From Thiomicrorhabdus heinhorstiae (lineage in GTDB: Bacteria > Pseudomonadota > Gammaproteobacteria > Thiomicrospirales > Thiomicrospiraceae): DNA of 63,767 nucleotides. The position numbers and the translations under genes were made by a program. The notes beneath the pieces were generated by a model that saw nothing but the letters and a program-made list of their open reading frames with translations, was not told the origin of the DNA and did no database searches. This document shows, piece after piece, positions 8,443 to 17,592 of this stretch (position 1 is its first letter; every line of letters starts with the position of its first letter). The stretch is from positions 1 to 63,767 of the forward strand of contig NZ_JACBGI020000011.1 of the NCBI RefSeq assembly GCF_013391765.2. Direction: 5' to 3'.

Positions 8443-9336
8443 TTAAAATTTGGATCTGCCGACGATACGCGCCAGTATATTAAAGAAAAGAACCATTACA
8501 ACTAACGCTAAAGATGCCGCCCAAGCCAATTCAATTTGGTTTTCAAATGGCATACCTGAGAAGTTATAGATCAGGATAGAGAGTGACGCAGTCGGTTCGG
8601 CCAGTTCAGCCATGTAGTAGTTACTGAACAGAGCGGTAAATAGCAACGGAGCAGATTCCCCTGCTGCACCGGCAACGGCAAGAATAACCCCGGTCAAAAT
8701 GCCCGGCATCCCTGTCGGTAAAATTACCTTGAAGATGACTTGTGTACGGGTACAACCCATACCGAAAGCGGCATCTCTCATTCTCTGTGGAACTTGTCGC
8801 ATTGCCTCTTCTGCAGCAAGGGTAACGGTTGGCAGCATTAAAACGGCAAGCGCCACACCACCAGCCCAGGCCGAGTAGGTTTTAGTTGTGATTACCAGAA
8901 TCGCATAAACGAAAACACCAGCAAGAATCGAAGGGAAACCAGTCAACACTTTTGCCAGAAAACGAGAGGTTGTCGCTAATTTACTTTGCGGTTCAAGAAT
9001 CGATAGGTAGACAGCGGCCAGAACACCAACTGGAATACTGATCGCCGAAGCAATCCCGACCATGACAAGCGTACCGACAATCGCATTACCGAAACCACCG
9101 CCGGTTTCAAAACCGGCTGGAGGCAATGCGGTAATCGCTTCCCAGTCCAGTCGAGCTCCACCCTCAACGATCAGCATGTAGATCACCGAGAAAAGCGGAA
9201 TACTTGCCAAAATGACCAAGCCCCAAACCATTGCGGTTAACAGAAAACTTTTAATCGCACGCGCTTCATAAAGGTTTTTTTCAAGCTTGGGTAGAACCAC
9301 CTTTGGCGGCATCATTTGTTCATTCACTTCGCTCAT
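8443..9336 (-). CDS. pstA: Phosphate ABC transporter permease PstA
   Basis: 297 aa. This inner-membrane permease subunit has about six hydrophobic segments. The conserved EAA-type cytoplasmic loop is visible as EEAMRQVPQRMRDAAFGMG, where PstB docks. It pairs with PstC to form the phosphate channel. Its start overlaps the pstC stop by four bases (ATGA at 9333-9336), indicating translational coupling. It is part of the pstSCAB unit. Confidence 0.95.
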   Translation of the reverse strand: MSEVNEQMMPPKVVLPKLEKNLYEARAIKSFLLTAMVWGLVILASIPLFSVIYMLIVEGGARLDWEAITALPPAGFETGGGFGNAIVGTLVMVGIASAISIPVGVLAAVYLSILEPQSKLATTSRFLAKVLTGFPSILAGVFVYAILVITTKTYSAWAGGVALAVLMLPTVTLAAEEAMRQVPQRMRDAAFGMGCTRTQVIFKVILPTGMPGILTGVILAVAGAAGESAPLLFTALFSNYYMAELAEPTASLSILIYNFSGMPFENQIELAWAASLALVVMVLFFNILARIVGRSKF

Positions 9337-10310
9337 TTTTTACCCTCAAACTTACGCATGGTATATTGCTGTACCGCAAGACCAAGCAAGTTAACAACTA
9401 ACGTAATTGCAAGAAGTACCAAAGCCGCATACATCAGTGCTTGAATTTCAATTTGACCCGCTTCCGGGAAAGTCGATGCCAACAGAGATGCAAGTGTATT
9501 GGCCGGATCGAACAGGGACAGACTGATGTTATTAACATTACCAATTAACATCGCCAGCGCCATTGTCTCACCTAAAGCACGACCAAAACCAAGAACTAAA
9601 CCGGCCAAGATACCGGATGATGCTGTAGGCAACATCACTTTCAGGATAACTTCCCACTTGGTTGCGCCCATACCGTAAGCCGCTTCTTTAACCTTGTACG
9701 GAATGCGACGGAAGGCATCAGTCGAAATTGCTGCAACAGTCGGTAGTACCATGATGGCCAAAACCAGAGCTGCAGGTGCCAGACCCGGCCCGCCCAATTC
9801 CGTGCTAAATAATGGGAACCAACCCAGAGTTTCATGCAGCCATTGCGCAACGGGAACCAACATGGGGATCAATACATAAATCCCCCATAAACCGTAAACA
9901 ACCGAAGGGATTGCGGCCAAAAGTTCAATAATAGTTCTAAAGGTGACTTCCATTTTGGCATGGACAAAACCTTGGGTTAAAAAGATCGCGATACCAACCC
10001 CAAAGGTTCCGCCGATAATCAATGCAATCAAAGAACTGTACAGCGTTCCCCAAATTTCAGGTAAAACACCGAATTCTTCTTCACTTGCATTCCAGGTCGT
10101 TCCGGTAATAAAACCAAAACCGTGCGTTTGAATTGCCGGTAACGCTTGAACACCCAGTTCAAAAACGATATAGGCAACTAATAAAACAATCGACAAGGCA
10201 CCAAAATACGCTAAATATCGAAATGCAGAGTCTCTTAAAAAATCTGCTTGCGATGGCGGCATGGACAGCGTTTTATCGCTAGCACTCGCTTTAAAAGGAT
10301 CAAAAATCAT
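9333..10310 (-). CDS. pstC: Phosphate ABC transporter permease PstC
   Basis: 325 aa. An inner-membrane permease with about six transmembrane segments. The first begins near residue 33 (YLAYFGALSIVLLVAYIVF). The EAA loop is visible as DAFRRIPYKVKEAAYGMGATKWEV. It forms the translocation path with PstA. A 104-bp gap containing a stem-loop separates it from pstS, so its level can be set lower than that of the binding protein. It overlaps pstA by ATGA. Confidence 0.95.
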   Translation of the reverse strand: MIFDPFKASASDKTLSMPPSQADFLRDSAFRYLAYFGALSIVLLVAYIVFELGVQALPAIQTHGFGFITGTTWNASEEEFGVLPEIWGTLYSSLIALIIGGTFGVGIAIFLTQGFVHAKMEVTFRTIIELLAAIPSVVYGLWGIYVLIPMLVPVAQWLHETLGWFPLFSTELGGPGLAPAALVLAIMVLPTVAAISTDAFRRIPYKVKEAAYGMGATKWEVILKVMLPTASSGILAGLVLGFGRALGETMALAMLIGNVNNISLSLFDPANTLASLLASTFPEAGQIEIQALMYAALVLLAITLVVNLLGLAVQQYTMRKFEGKK

Positions 10311-10351
10311 AAAACAACCTATTAACTAAATTTTGAAAAGACTAAATGCGA

Positions 10352-10387
10352 AAGGTGCAAGCCCCTGATGGAAGAGACCTGCACCTT
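10352..10387 (-). promoter_or_regulatory. Intercistronic stem-loop between pstS and pstC
   Basis: Perfect arms AAGGTGCA (10352-10359) and TGCACCTT (10380-10387) enclose a 20-base loop. No T-run follows on the minus strand, so it is not a standard terminator. Hairpins at this place between a binding-protein gene and its permease gene often protect the upstream message from 3' decay and give excess binding protein. That role is inferred. Confidence 0.55.
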
Positions 10388-10414
10388 CATAATCAAACCG
10401 AAAAGTCTGTTTAA

Positions 10415-11467
10415 TTAGTTAACGAATTTAAGAACAGCGCGGTTTTTTTCAACAACCGCTTCTGGTAGTGGGATATAACCCATAGAGTCTGAAGATTTCT
10501 GACCGGTTGTTAGCATGTATTCGATTAGATCGCGAATCGCTTTTGCTTTCGCGTCATCTTGTTCTTTATACACTAGCAACCAAGTGAAAGAAGCGATTGG
10601 GTAAGCGTCAGCACCACTAGGATCCGTCGCCCAACCACGTAGATCAGGAACATCGCTGTTAGGTAGGTTACCTTCAGGGAAAGGAGTCGTTGCTAGAGCA
10701 GCCGCACCGGTTTTATCACCCGCTTCAACATAATTACCAGCTTGGTTTTGAAGCTCTGCAGTTGGAGACTTAGTCAGTTTAGCGAAACCGTATTCGATAT
10801 AACCGATTGCACCAACAGTTTGTTTGATCGTTGCAGTTACACCATCATTTTTAGGTGCTTTAACGATTTTTGCATCTTTTGGCCAGTTTGGAGACTTAGC
10901 CGTACCAACCATTTCTTTAAAGTCAGCATTAATTGCAGTCAAATGTTGAGAGAATACATAAGAAGTACCACTTGAGTCAGAACGAACAACAACAGTGATC
11001 TCTTTGTTAGGAAGTTTAACACCTGGGTTAGCGGCTACGATCTTAGGATCGTTCCACATTTTTACCTTACCAGTGAAAATCTCTGGGTAAACATCGCGAG
11101 GAAGTTTTAGCGTTTTAACACCTGGTAGATTGTAAGAAAGAACCACTTCACCAGCAGTCATAGGAATTAGTACAACACCACGCTCAACTTGCGCGATTTC
11201 GCTGTCTTTCATTGCGGCATCACTTGCTGCGAAATCAACTGTGCCGTTGATGAAATCACGGATACCGGCACCAGAACCTTTTGATTGATAGTCAACACGC
11301 ACACCATCAGTTGCCTTGCTGTAGTCCTTAAACCACTTCATGTAAAGAGGAGCAGGGAAACTTGCGCCAGAACCGATTAATTTTAGCTCATCCGCCTTAA
11401 CAGCAGAAGAAGCCATTACACCAACCATTGCACCAACAGCTAAAAGATGCTTAAAATTGAATTTCAT
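10415..11467 (-). CDS. pstS: Periplasmic phosphate-binding protein PstS
   Basis: 350 aa. Signal peptide at about 1-25 (MKFNFKHLLAVGAMVGVMASSAVKA-DELK). The family pattern is clear: LIGSGASFPAPLYMKWF, then YQSKGSGAGIRDFINGTVDFAASDAAM and VVRSDSSGTSYVFSQHL, which supply the phosphate ligands. It captures phosphate and hands it to PstCA. A strong AGGAG precedes the ATG. It is the first gene of pstSCAB, and ppk1 lies upstream on the same strand across a 474-bp gap. I did not find a canonical Pho box in that gap. Confidence 0.96.
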   Translation of the reverse strand: MKFNFKHLLAVGAMVGVMASSAVKADELKLIGSGASFPAPLYMKWFKDYSKATDGVRVDYQSKGSGAGIRDFINGTVDFAASDAAMKDSEIAQVERGVVLIPMTAGEVVLSYNLPGVKTLKLPRDVYPEIFTGKVKMWNDPKIVAANPGVKLPNKEITVVVRSDSSGTSYVFSQHLTAINADFKEMVGTAKSPNWPKDAKIVKAPKNDGVTATIKQTVGAIGYIEYGFAKLTKSPTAELQNQAGNYVEAGDKTGAAALATTPFPEGNLPNSDVPDLRGWATDPSGADAYPIASFTWLLVYKEQDDAKAKAIRDLIEYMLTTGQKSSDSMGYIPLPEAVVEKNRAVLKFVN

Positions 11468-11941
11468 TGAAAACTCCTAAAATTTGACAAAAAATCCTCA
11501 CCAAATACGTAAAAGTCGCATTCGATTAAAATTAATACATGGCTTTTAAGCTTTTGTTGTGATCGTCTAAAAATCAAAAATTTTCAACTAAACAACAGTG
11601 GAAGCTTCGACATGGTGAAAGGATAAAGCAGTTGATCGCTGTGTTTGTGAAGCTTTTGTTACTGAGAAAGATAATCAATTGGCGGCATGGAGGCAGTTCT
11701 GTATAAGTTCAAACCCGACAAACGTCGGTGTTGATGCATTCAATCAGATACCCCCGTCTTTCGGTGAGTAATGAAAAGTTCGAATTCACTGATTCAGACC
11801 ACGCCCAAGCAAAGAAAAGAATCGACTCAAAAACGGTTAACCGCCTGAAGAATCAATCGTAGCGAATTCATGTGATTCATAGAGATTGTCATTGAACGAT
11901 CACTATGAATCACGCTGACTCAGCTAATGTTTAGTTGAAAC
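11468..11941. other. Gap between ppk1 and pstS
   Basis: 474 bp with no gene. It should hold the pstS promoter and the end of the ppk1 transcript. It contains an 11-bp perfect inverted repeat next to the ppk1 stop (listed separately), a CGGTTAACCG palindrome near 11833, and two copies of AAGCTTTTGTT about 100 bp apart (near 11549 and 11650). No pair of CTGTCAT-like Pho-box repeats is apparent. Confidence 0.4.
11872..11913. repeat. Perfect 11-bp inverted repeat downstream of ppk1
   Basis: GTGATTCATAG (11872-11882) and CTATGAATCAC (11903-11913) are exact reverse complements around a 20-base loop. It starts 29 bases after the ppk1 stop codon in the sense of transcription. There is no run of T after it on the minus strand, so intrinsic termination would be weak. 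It could act as a 3' stabilising hairpin or be a dyad binding site. Confidence 0.6.
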
Positions 11942-14053
11942 TTATGAATATTGCTCAATCAGCCATTGCTGGGCAGAAAAAGCGTCTTCATCCGGCTGAC
12001 ACGCTTTCTGCACATAGCTGCCGTCTTCTTGCAGAAGCCACGCCCCCTGATTATCTTGCAAATAGATTTCCAAGCCTTCTTTGTAGATTTTCTGGAAATA
12101 CTCTTCGTCTAGAATCGGGAAACAGGTTTCGACGCGTGACAACAAGTTTCGGCTCATCCAGTCCGCACTTGAACAGAATAATTCCGGCTTGTCGCCATCA
12201 TTCAGAAAATAATAAACACGGTGATGTTCCAGGAAACGACCGATAATACTTGTGACACGGATATTTTCCGACATCCCTTCCACGCCTGGGCGCAAACTGC
12301 AAATACCACGAACAATCAAATCGATCTGCACACCCGCTTGCGATGCCTCATAAAGTGCATCGATCACGCCTTTTTCTTGCAAACCGTTCATCTTAGCGAT
12401 GATTCGAGCAGGCTTCCCTTGACGGGCATTCTCCGCTTCGCGGGCGATGCGATCTAGCATCCCGGAACGCAAGCTGAACGGAGATTGCAGAACCAATTCC
12501 AGGTTTTTGGTATCACCCAGACTGGTCAACTGCTGGAAGATCTTGGCGACATCTCGACCTATGGTCTGGTTAGCGGTCATTAAACCGAAATCCGTATAAA
12601 AACGCGTGGTGATATGGTGATAGTTTCCGGTTCCCATATGAACATAATGGCGCAACTGATCGCCCGATTCACGGCGGACAACCAGAATCATCTTCGCATG
12701 AGTCTTATAGCCAACCACACCATAAACCACATTCACTCCGGCATCCTGCAAACGGTTTGCCTGGATAATATTATTGTCTTCATCGAAGCGAGCTCGCAGT
12801 TCAACTACCGCCGTGACTTCTTTACCATTTTGTGCAGCTCTCTTCAAAGCATCGATAATTGCCGACTTTTCGCCGGTTCGGTATAACGTCATCCTAATCA
12901 CTAACACATTCGGATCATCAGCGGCTTGCTGCAAGAAATCGATAACAGGCCCGAAAGATTCGTATGGATGATGTAACAGAATGTCCTTTTTGGCGATCTG
13001 ATCGAACAAGGTCAGCGCAGCTTTCTTTTTGGTAAAGACTTTAAAAGGCGACGTCGAATGCATATCGACGGTTTTAAGCTGTCTTTGAGAATAAGGTTCA
13101 AAACACAAATGCGGTGCATCAATCAAATCAGGAATCGCATTTAAACGGTGTAAGTTAACCGGCCCATTCACACGGAACACCTGATTTTCGTCCAGATTAA
13201 ACTGCTCCAGTAGGTATTGGTACATCAGCTGAGGACATTGATCGGAAACTTCAAGACGAATCGCCCCGCCATAGTGTCTGCCACTCAACTCTCCCTGTAA
13301 CGCCGTCATAATATCGTCAACCTCTTCTTCATCCACAAACAGGTTGGTATTGCGAGTTACACGGAATTGATGACACCCTGTCACTTCCATTCCAGGGAAT
13401 AAACTGGAAACGAATTCATGCAGGATCGACGACAAAAACACAAAATCATTTTCACCATCCGTTGCCTCTTTCGGCAGCTTGATAACACGCGGTAGAGATC
13501 GAGGAACCTGAACGACAGCCAGCGCATTTGAACGTCCGAACGCATCTTTGCCTTCCAAAGAGACTATAAAATGCAGACTCTTGTTCATAATACGCGGGAA
13601 GGGATGCGACGGATCGATTCCGCGAGGCGTGAGCACCGGCTGAAGAGACTTTGTGAAATATTCTTTCAACCATTGTTTTTGTACCGCAGTCCAGTTTGCA
13701 CGGCGTACGAAACGAATGTTTTCTTTCTCCAATTCGGGAATCAGCACTTCATTCAAGGTGTGATACTGTTCTGCAACCAACCCTTGCGCCTTTTCCAAAA
13801 GCATATCGATCGCGAACTTAGGCTGCATCTCATCCGGCTTGGTTCTCGCCGTCGGATCTAATAACTGCTCATACAAACTGGCAAGTCTTACCTCGAAAAA
13901 TTCGTCCATATTACTGCTGGAGATACAAAGGAATTTCAGGCGTTCAAGAAGAGGCACCTCTTCTTTTTTCGCTTGCTCAAGCACTCGTCTATTAAATTCC
14001 AATAGACTCGACTCTTGGTTGATATATTGTGTTTGTGGAGAATGTTCCATCAT
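11942..14053 (-). CDS. ppk1: Polyphosphate kinase Ppk1
   Basis: 703 aa, normal length. It reversibly polymerises the gamma-phosphate of ATP into polyphosphate. Family landmarks are the N-terminal LLEFNRRVLEQA and FLCISSSNMDEFFEVR, and in the catalytic core VVELRARFDEDNNI, GVVGYKTHAKMILVVRRE (phospho-acceptor His region) and YVHMGTGNYHHITTRFYTDFGL. AAGGA lies 7 bases before the first of two ATG codons. Its place upstream of pstSCAB on the same strand links phosphate uptake with polyphosphate storage. Confidence 0.97.
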   Translation of the reverse strand: MMEHSPQTQYINQESSLLEFNRRVLEQAKKEEVPLLERLKFLCISSSNMDEFFEVRLASLYEQLLDPTARTKPDEMQPKFAIDMLLEKAQGLVAEQYHTLNEVLIPELEKENIRFVRRANWTAVQKQWLKEYFTKSLQPVLTPRGIDPSHPFPRIMNKSLHFIVSLEGKDAFGRSNALAVVQVPRSLPRVIKLPKEATDGENDFVFLSSILHEFVSSLFPGMEVTGCHQFRVTRNTNLFVDEEEVDDIMTALQGELSGRHYGGAIRLEVSDQCPQLMYQYLLEQFNLDENQVFRVNGPVNLHRLNAIPDLIDAPHLCFEPYSQRQLKTVDMHSTSPFKVFTKKKAALTLFDQIAKKDILLHHPYESFGPVIDFLQQAADDPNVLVIRMTLYRTGEKSAIIDALKRAAQNGKEVTAVVELRARFDEDNNIIQANRLQDAGVNVVYGVVGYKTHAKMILVVRRESGDQLRHYVHMGTGNYHHITTRFYTDFGLMTANQTIGRDVAKIFQQLTSLGDTKNLELVLQSPFSLRSGMLDRIAREAENARQGKPARIIAKMNGLQEKGVIDALYEASQAGVQIDLIVRGICSLRPGVEGMSENIRVTSIIGRFLEHHRVYYFLNDGDKPELFCSSADWMSRNLLSRVETCFPILDEEYFQKIYKEGLEIYLQDNQGAWLLQEDGSYVQKACQPDEDAFSAQQWLIEQYS

Positions 14054-14694
14054 TATTCAATCCTTATAGATCCATCTGGCCTGCAGATAAGCAACAAGCT
14101 CTTTACAAAATATTGCCTTTAGAGATATCAGCCCTGAACGCAGCTGTCGGCCCTAGCGCATAGAACCGAAATTAACGCCAAATTAAAGTGTGATTACCAG
14201 CACCGGAAAAGCAATAGAAGACGTAATCACGACTGCCTGCGAATAAACCAGGCAAAAAATCGGCTCCCGTTAAAAGCCAGTCAAAGTTGGCATCGACAAA
14301 AACACACTGATCCGAATGTGACTACTGGAGCGATCTCAAGGAAAATGAAATCTGCACCGCATCTTCCGATACGGTGCAATCTTGGTTAGCTTACGACCAA
14401 TGGTTTGTATAACCTCTTCACCAATAAGCTAAAGACCAGCAACCATTGCGATACATAAAGTTTGTATGCCCGAAAGACTCTGGCTCCTGCATGCAGTCAG
14501 AGTCTCGAATATTCCAACAGAGAATTATTAATATCAGATTACATAAATATTAAGTTATGCGGCCCTTCTAAAATTTTGCTAACCATTAACTGTATGAACG
14601 GGAGCAATAATCCCTTGCCAAAGCATGAAAAACGGCAAAAAGGCCGCCCTAAATCAGCCACATTTAAAAAATTACACTTTTTTAAAAAAAAGAT
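14054..14694. other. Long gap upstream of ppk1 and the tRNA operon
   Basis: About 640 bp without a convincing gene. A 78-codon frame at 14462-14698 begins with TTG, runs into the tRNA promoter and is rejected. The gap must hold the ppk1 promoter. Just before the tRNA promoter is an A-rich tract (14666-14694) that may act as an upstream element. Nothing else is recognised. Confidence 0.4.
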
Positions 14695-14723
14695 TTGACA
14701 GCCGCATGTCTCGTCACTAAAAT
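14695..14723 (+). promoter_or_regulatory. Sigma-70 promoter of the tRNA operon
   Basis: A perfect -35 TTGACA (14695-14700), a 17-base spacer and -10 TAAAAT (14718-14723), followed by the tRNA-Phe 5' end at 14740. An A/T-rich tract lies directly upstream, as expected for a strong stable-RNA promoter. Confidence 0.85.
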
Positions 14724-14739
14724 ACGCTCCATTCCTGAT

Positions 14740-14815
14740 GGTCCGATAGCTCAGTCGGTAGAGCAAGGGATTGAAAATCCCTGTGTCCCTGGTTCGATTC
14801 CAGGTCGGACCACCA
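14740..14815 (+). tRNA. tRNA-Phe (GAA)
   Basis: 76 nt with encoded CCA. The acceptor arms GGTCCGA and TCGGACC pair, followed by ACCA. The anticodon loop between AGGGA and its partner reads TTGAAAA, giving anticodon GAA. The T-loop GGTTCGATTCC is standard. It is the first gene of a two-tRNA transcript, 7 nt before tRNA-Leu. Confidence 0.97.
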
Positions 14816-14822
14816 CTTATTT

Positions 14823-14906
<84 letters not shown>

Positions 14907-14916
14907 TATTCTGAAA

Positions 14917-14950
14917 CCCCGGTAAACAATCTTGTTTATCGGGGTTTTTT
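14917..14950 (+). terminator. Intrinsic terminator of the tRNA operon
   Basis: CCCCGGTAAACAA pairs with TTGTTTATCGGGG (one G-T pair) around a very short loop and is followed by TTTTTT. It lies 10 nt after tRNA-Leu. Confidence 0.9.
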
Positions 14951-15085
14951 ACTTTCCGGGCCGGCTAAATTGAGCCCCAGAAAACCGCTTAAAACACATC
15001 GATGATTCCGACTGCCTCCATTCTTCAATTGCGCTAAACTCAAACAGATACATTGCCGTGTCAAAGGCCGTCATTTTGTCCCCAA

Positions 15086-15117
15086 AAACAAAAAGGCCGG
15101 TTTGAAAACCGGCCTTT
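15086..15117 (-). terminator. Intrinsic terminator of the exonuclease-fold gene
   Basis: AAAGGCCGGTTT (15092-15103) and AAACCGGCCTTT (15106-15117) form a 12-bp stem. On the minus strand it is followed by TTTTTGTTTTTG. It lies 21 bp after the stop of the gene at 15139. Confidence 0.88.
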
Positions 15118-15138
15118 AAAGTCTGCATTTAGAATCGT

Positions 15139-17193
15139 CTAGTTTTTAACCGACGTCTTTCTAGCCACGTAAGCGAGAGACAGCAACAACAAGATAATCA
15201 ATGTTGGATCGAATGCACTGTTGGTTTTTGACAATGTACATCCGCCACTGCTTGCCGAAGTCGTCGTATCGGACTCCGTATCTGCCGTAGTTTTAACGTC
15301 TACATAAACCATTCTGTGGTCTGATGGGTAATCACCGGCTGTCAGGTCCGACAGCGAATTATCCGAAGTAGGCCAGAAAACCGCAGACTGAACCAATTCC
15401 ATTCCCGCTGCCGAAGGCAATACGTAATCCGCTCGCATGGCCCAGCTTGCGGTATGGCTTAGAGAGTAAGCGCTTTCCGGAGTGTTTTCTACACCACCAA
15501 AACTGACTGGATACGGATCCTGAACAAGCTCGTTGTCGAGCAATAGACTGATTGGGTTATCAGTCGCATCCCCTTCAACCGCAGACGCATTTTGATCACC
15601 TAGAACGACAAAGCGATCTCCGGAAGCCAAACCGCCCGTACGGCCATTATCGTCATAAATATAAGAAGCACTGTCCGAACTGATGTAATCGGACCAGAAG
15701 CGAATTTCATCATGGTTTCGCGTTCCGTTACGATCTTCAGTACCGTCATATACCGGTGGCGTCGGGTGAGACGCTAGCAGATGAAGCGTTTTCCCATCGA
15801 TTTCAACTGGCACATCCCAGTGGCTTTTCGATGAAAGACGGAAAATTTCCAACTCTTCATCCGAATACCAGCTTGAGCCGTCTTCATTGACAGGAAGCAT
15901 GGCGTCCGGCATATCTTTCCACAGGAACATTTGGAAAGTTCGAAGTTCTTCGGTGTTAATCGGGTACATCGAAAGCACAACCATGCCGTACTGACCAGGA
16001 TAAGCACCATAACCATAAGCATCGTCGTAATCGCTAGAAGAACCGTTATTGTTGAAATCCATGCCGGATGGCACACCGGTATTTACCGGCGCAGTATAGC
16101 TGTACGGATAGTCGATCATCTCAACATCGTTGGCTTGAGCGATCGCAAGATACTGTTCTTTGAAACGCTGCAGTGAAGTGTGCGATTCATCATAATCAAA
16201 CTCATTTAACAGAATAATGTCAGGACGAACTCTTTGAATCACTTCCGCCAGTTTTTGCGCCTTTTCATATTGACCGCCGTCAAGCAGTCCCGGCAAGTCG
16301 GCAGAATTCGCATCATCACCGATTAAATTGATGTTATAGGTTGCAATACGAACCGAATCGTCCGCTTTATCCAGAACCGGTTGAGTCGTTGAATCGATTC
16401 CGTAAATTTCGAATGAGGTATAGGCTGTCGATATGCTATCGGTCGCGAAAATCGTTACTTGGTGCTTACCCGTTTGCGTCAGGGTTAATCCATTATCCGG
16501 CGCCCATGTTTCCGTTGTGCCGGAATCAATGGAAATGGTGTAATGAATATCACCCACAACATTTTGAAGAACCGGTGATAACATCAATTGTTCGTTAACA
16601 AATGATGTTTCAGGAGCGGTAATCGATAGCGTCAGATTGCGCTCTTTTTCTTGCACAGTAACATCATCCACTTCCCACGCTGCCGCATCACCTGACCCCG
16701 TTCCGGTACTGGTGTACTTGAAACCGATAACAATCGAACTTCCTACAAAACCAGAAAGATCGATGTCTTCCGATTTAACCCAACTGTAGCTCCCTTGAGA
16801 AAGCTGGCTGGGAGTAACTTCGCTCCAGGTTGCCGTTTGCGGATCACCTGCATAATCGGTCGAGACAAAAGCCTGAAAGGCTCCGCCGTCATAATTTTTT
16901 GCCGTCTCAAATGTCAATTGCGGTTCGGTTGCTGAACTTAAATCAACTGAATCGGAAACCATCCAGTCGATACTGGCAACATCGCCGCCATAACCGTTCG
17001 CATAACCGTAAGTATCACCACTGTAGGCACTGACGCTCCAGTCTTTATTGCTAGTGATGCTGATACTTGTAAATTGCGTATCGGCGAAATTTTTTGAAGT
17101 CGCCGCACCTTCAAAATCTTCCAAAAAATATGGGCTTGCATAAACCGCAGGAGCCATCATTAACGATAGCAGCGCAGTGTGTAGAAGTTTCAT
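15139..17193 (-). CDS. Surface endonuclease/exonuclease/phosphatase-fold protein
   Basis: 684 aa. Signal peptide at 1-19. Residues about 20-180 look like a choice-of-anchor J (jelly-roll) domain (YFLEDFEG at the start, then WMVSDSVDLSS and YTSTGTGSGDAAAWEVDDVTV). A short beta domain follows. Residues about 280-630 form an EEP catalytic domain, with RIATYNINLIG, ILLNEFDYDE (metal Glu), GDQNAS and SDHRMVYVDV (catalytic Asp-His). The C terminus has a GGC motif, FDPT, a hydrophobic helix (LIILLLLSLAYVA) and basic residues, a tripartite sorting signal of the GlyGly-CTERM/rhombosortase kind. It probably cleaves nucleic acid or phosphoesters outside the cell. The substrate is unknown, and no sortase-like partner lies nearby. 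Confidence 0.82.
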   Translation of the reverse strand: MKLLHTALLSLMMAPAVYASPYFLEDFEGAATSKNFADTQFTSISITSNKDWSVSAYSGDTYGYANGYGGDVASIDWMVSDSVDLSSATEPQLTFETAKNYDGGAFQAFVSTDYAGDPQTATWSEVTPSQLSQGSYSWVKSEDIDLSGFVGSSIVIGFKYTSTGTGSGDAAAWEVDDVTVQEKERNLTLSITAPETSFVNEQLMLSPVLQNVVGDIHYTISIDSGTTETWAPDNGLTLTQTGKHQVTIFATDSISTAYTSFEIYGIDSTTQPVLDKADDSVRIATYNINLIGDDANSADLPGLLDGGQYEKAQKLAEVIQRVRPDIILLNEFDYDESHTSLQRFKEQYLAIAQANDVEMIDYPYSYTAPVNTGVPSGMDFNNNGSSSDYDDAYGYGAYPGQYGMVVLSMYPINTEELRTFQMFLWKDMPDAMLPVNEDGSSWYSDEELEIFRLSSKSHWDVPVEIDGKTLHLLASHPTPPVYDGTEDRNGTRNHDEIRFWSDYISSDSASYIYDDNGRTGGLASGDRFVVLGDQNASAVEGDATDNPISLLLDNELVQDPYPVSFGGVENTPESAYSLSHTASWAMRADYVLPSAAGMELVQSAVFWPTSDNSLSDLTAGDYPSDHRMVYVDVKTTADTESDTTTSASSGGCTLSKTNSAFDPTLIILLLLSLAYVARKTSVKN

Positions 17194-17592
17194 CTGATCT
17201 TTCCTTTAACTATGAAATAAATGGAAAAATCTTATGAACCGAGAATGAATATCAGATGACAGGAGAATGAAAGATTATTTAAGAACCGCCGTAAGCTTGA
17301 ACACAAAAAAATGCCTGAAACGACGGGTAAACAGCTGATTTTAGGAAATCTAAAAAGCGCTACCTAGTAAATAAATGGCCGCAAGATGACATTTAAGTGA
17401 AAAAGATGCCGTAACTTGAAAGCAGAAGAGACGGCCATATTGACCGATCTAAAAAATACTCCGTAAGCAAAACAGGACAAACCAAAGAGAAAACGAAGCA
17501 GCTACGGTCCAGATAACTCGTCAGTAAGTAATCACTCAACTATTATTTTTCCAGGTCAGTATGAACTTTCTCTTTAGACCGATTTTCCCGAC
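17194..17592. other. Intergenic region between two minus-strand genes
   Basis: About 400 bp with no gene or clear hairpin. It should hold the promoter of the exonuclease-fold gene and the transcript end of the aldo/keto reductase gene. I see nothing further. Confidence 0.35.

Noticed and set aside
11468-11700. Search for a Pho box upstream of pstS
   Set aside because: No pair of CTGTCAT-like repeats with proper spacing was found by eye.
14462-14698. 78-codon frame with an AT-hook-like KGRPK stretch upstream of the tRNA promoter
   Set aside because: It begins with TTG, runs into the tRNA promoter and has no ribosome binding site.
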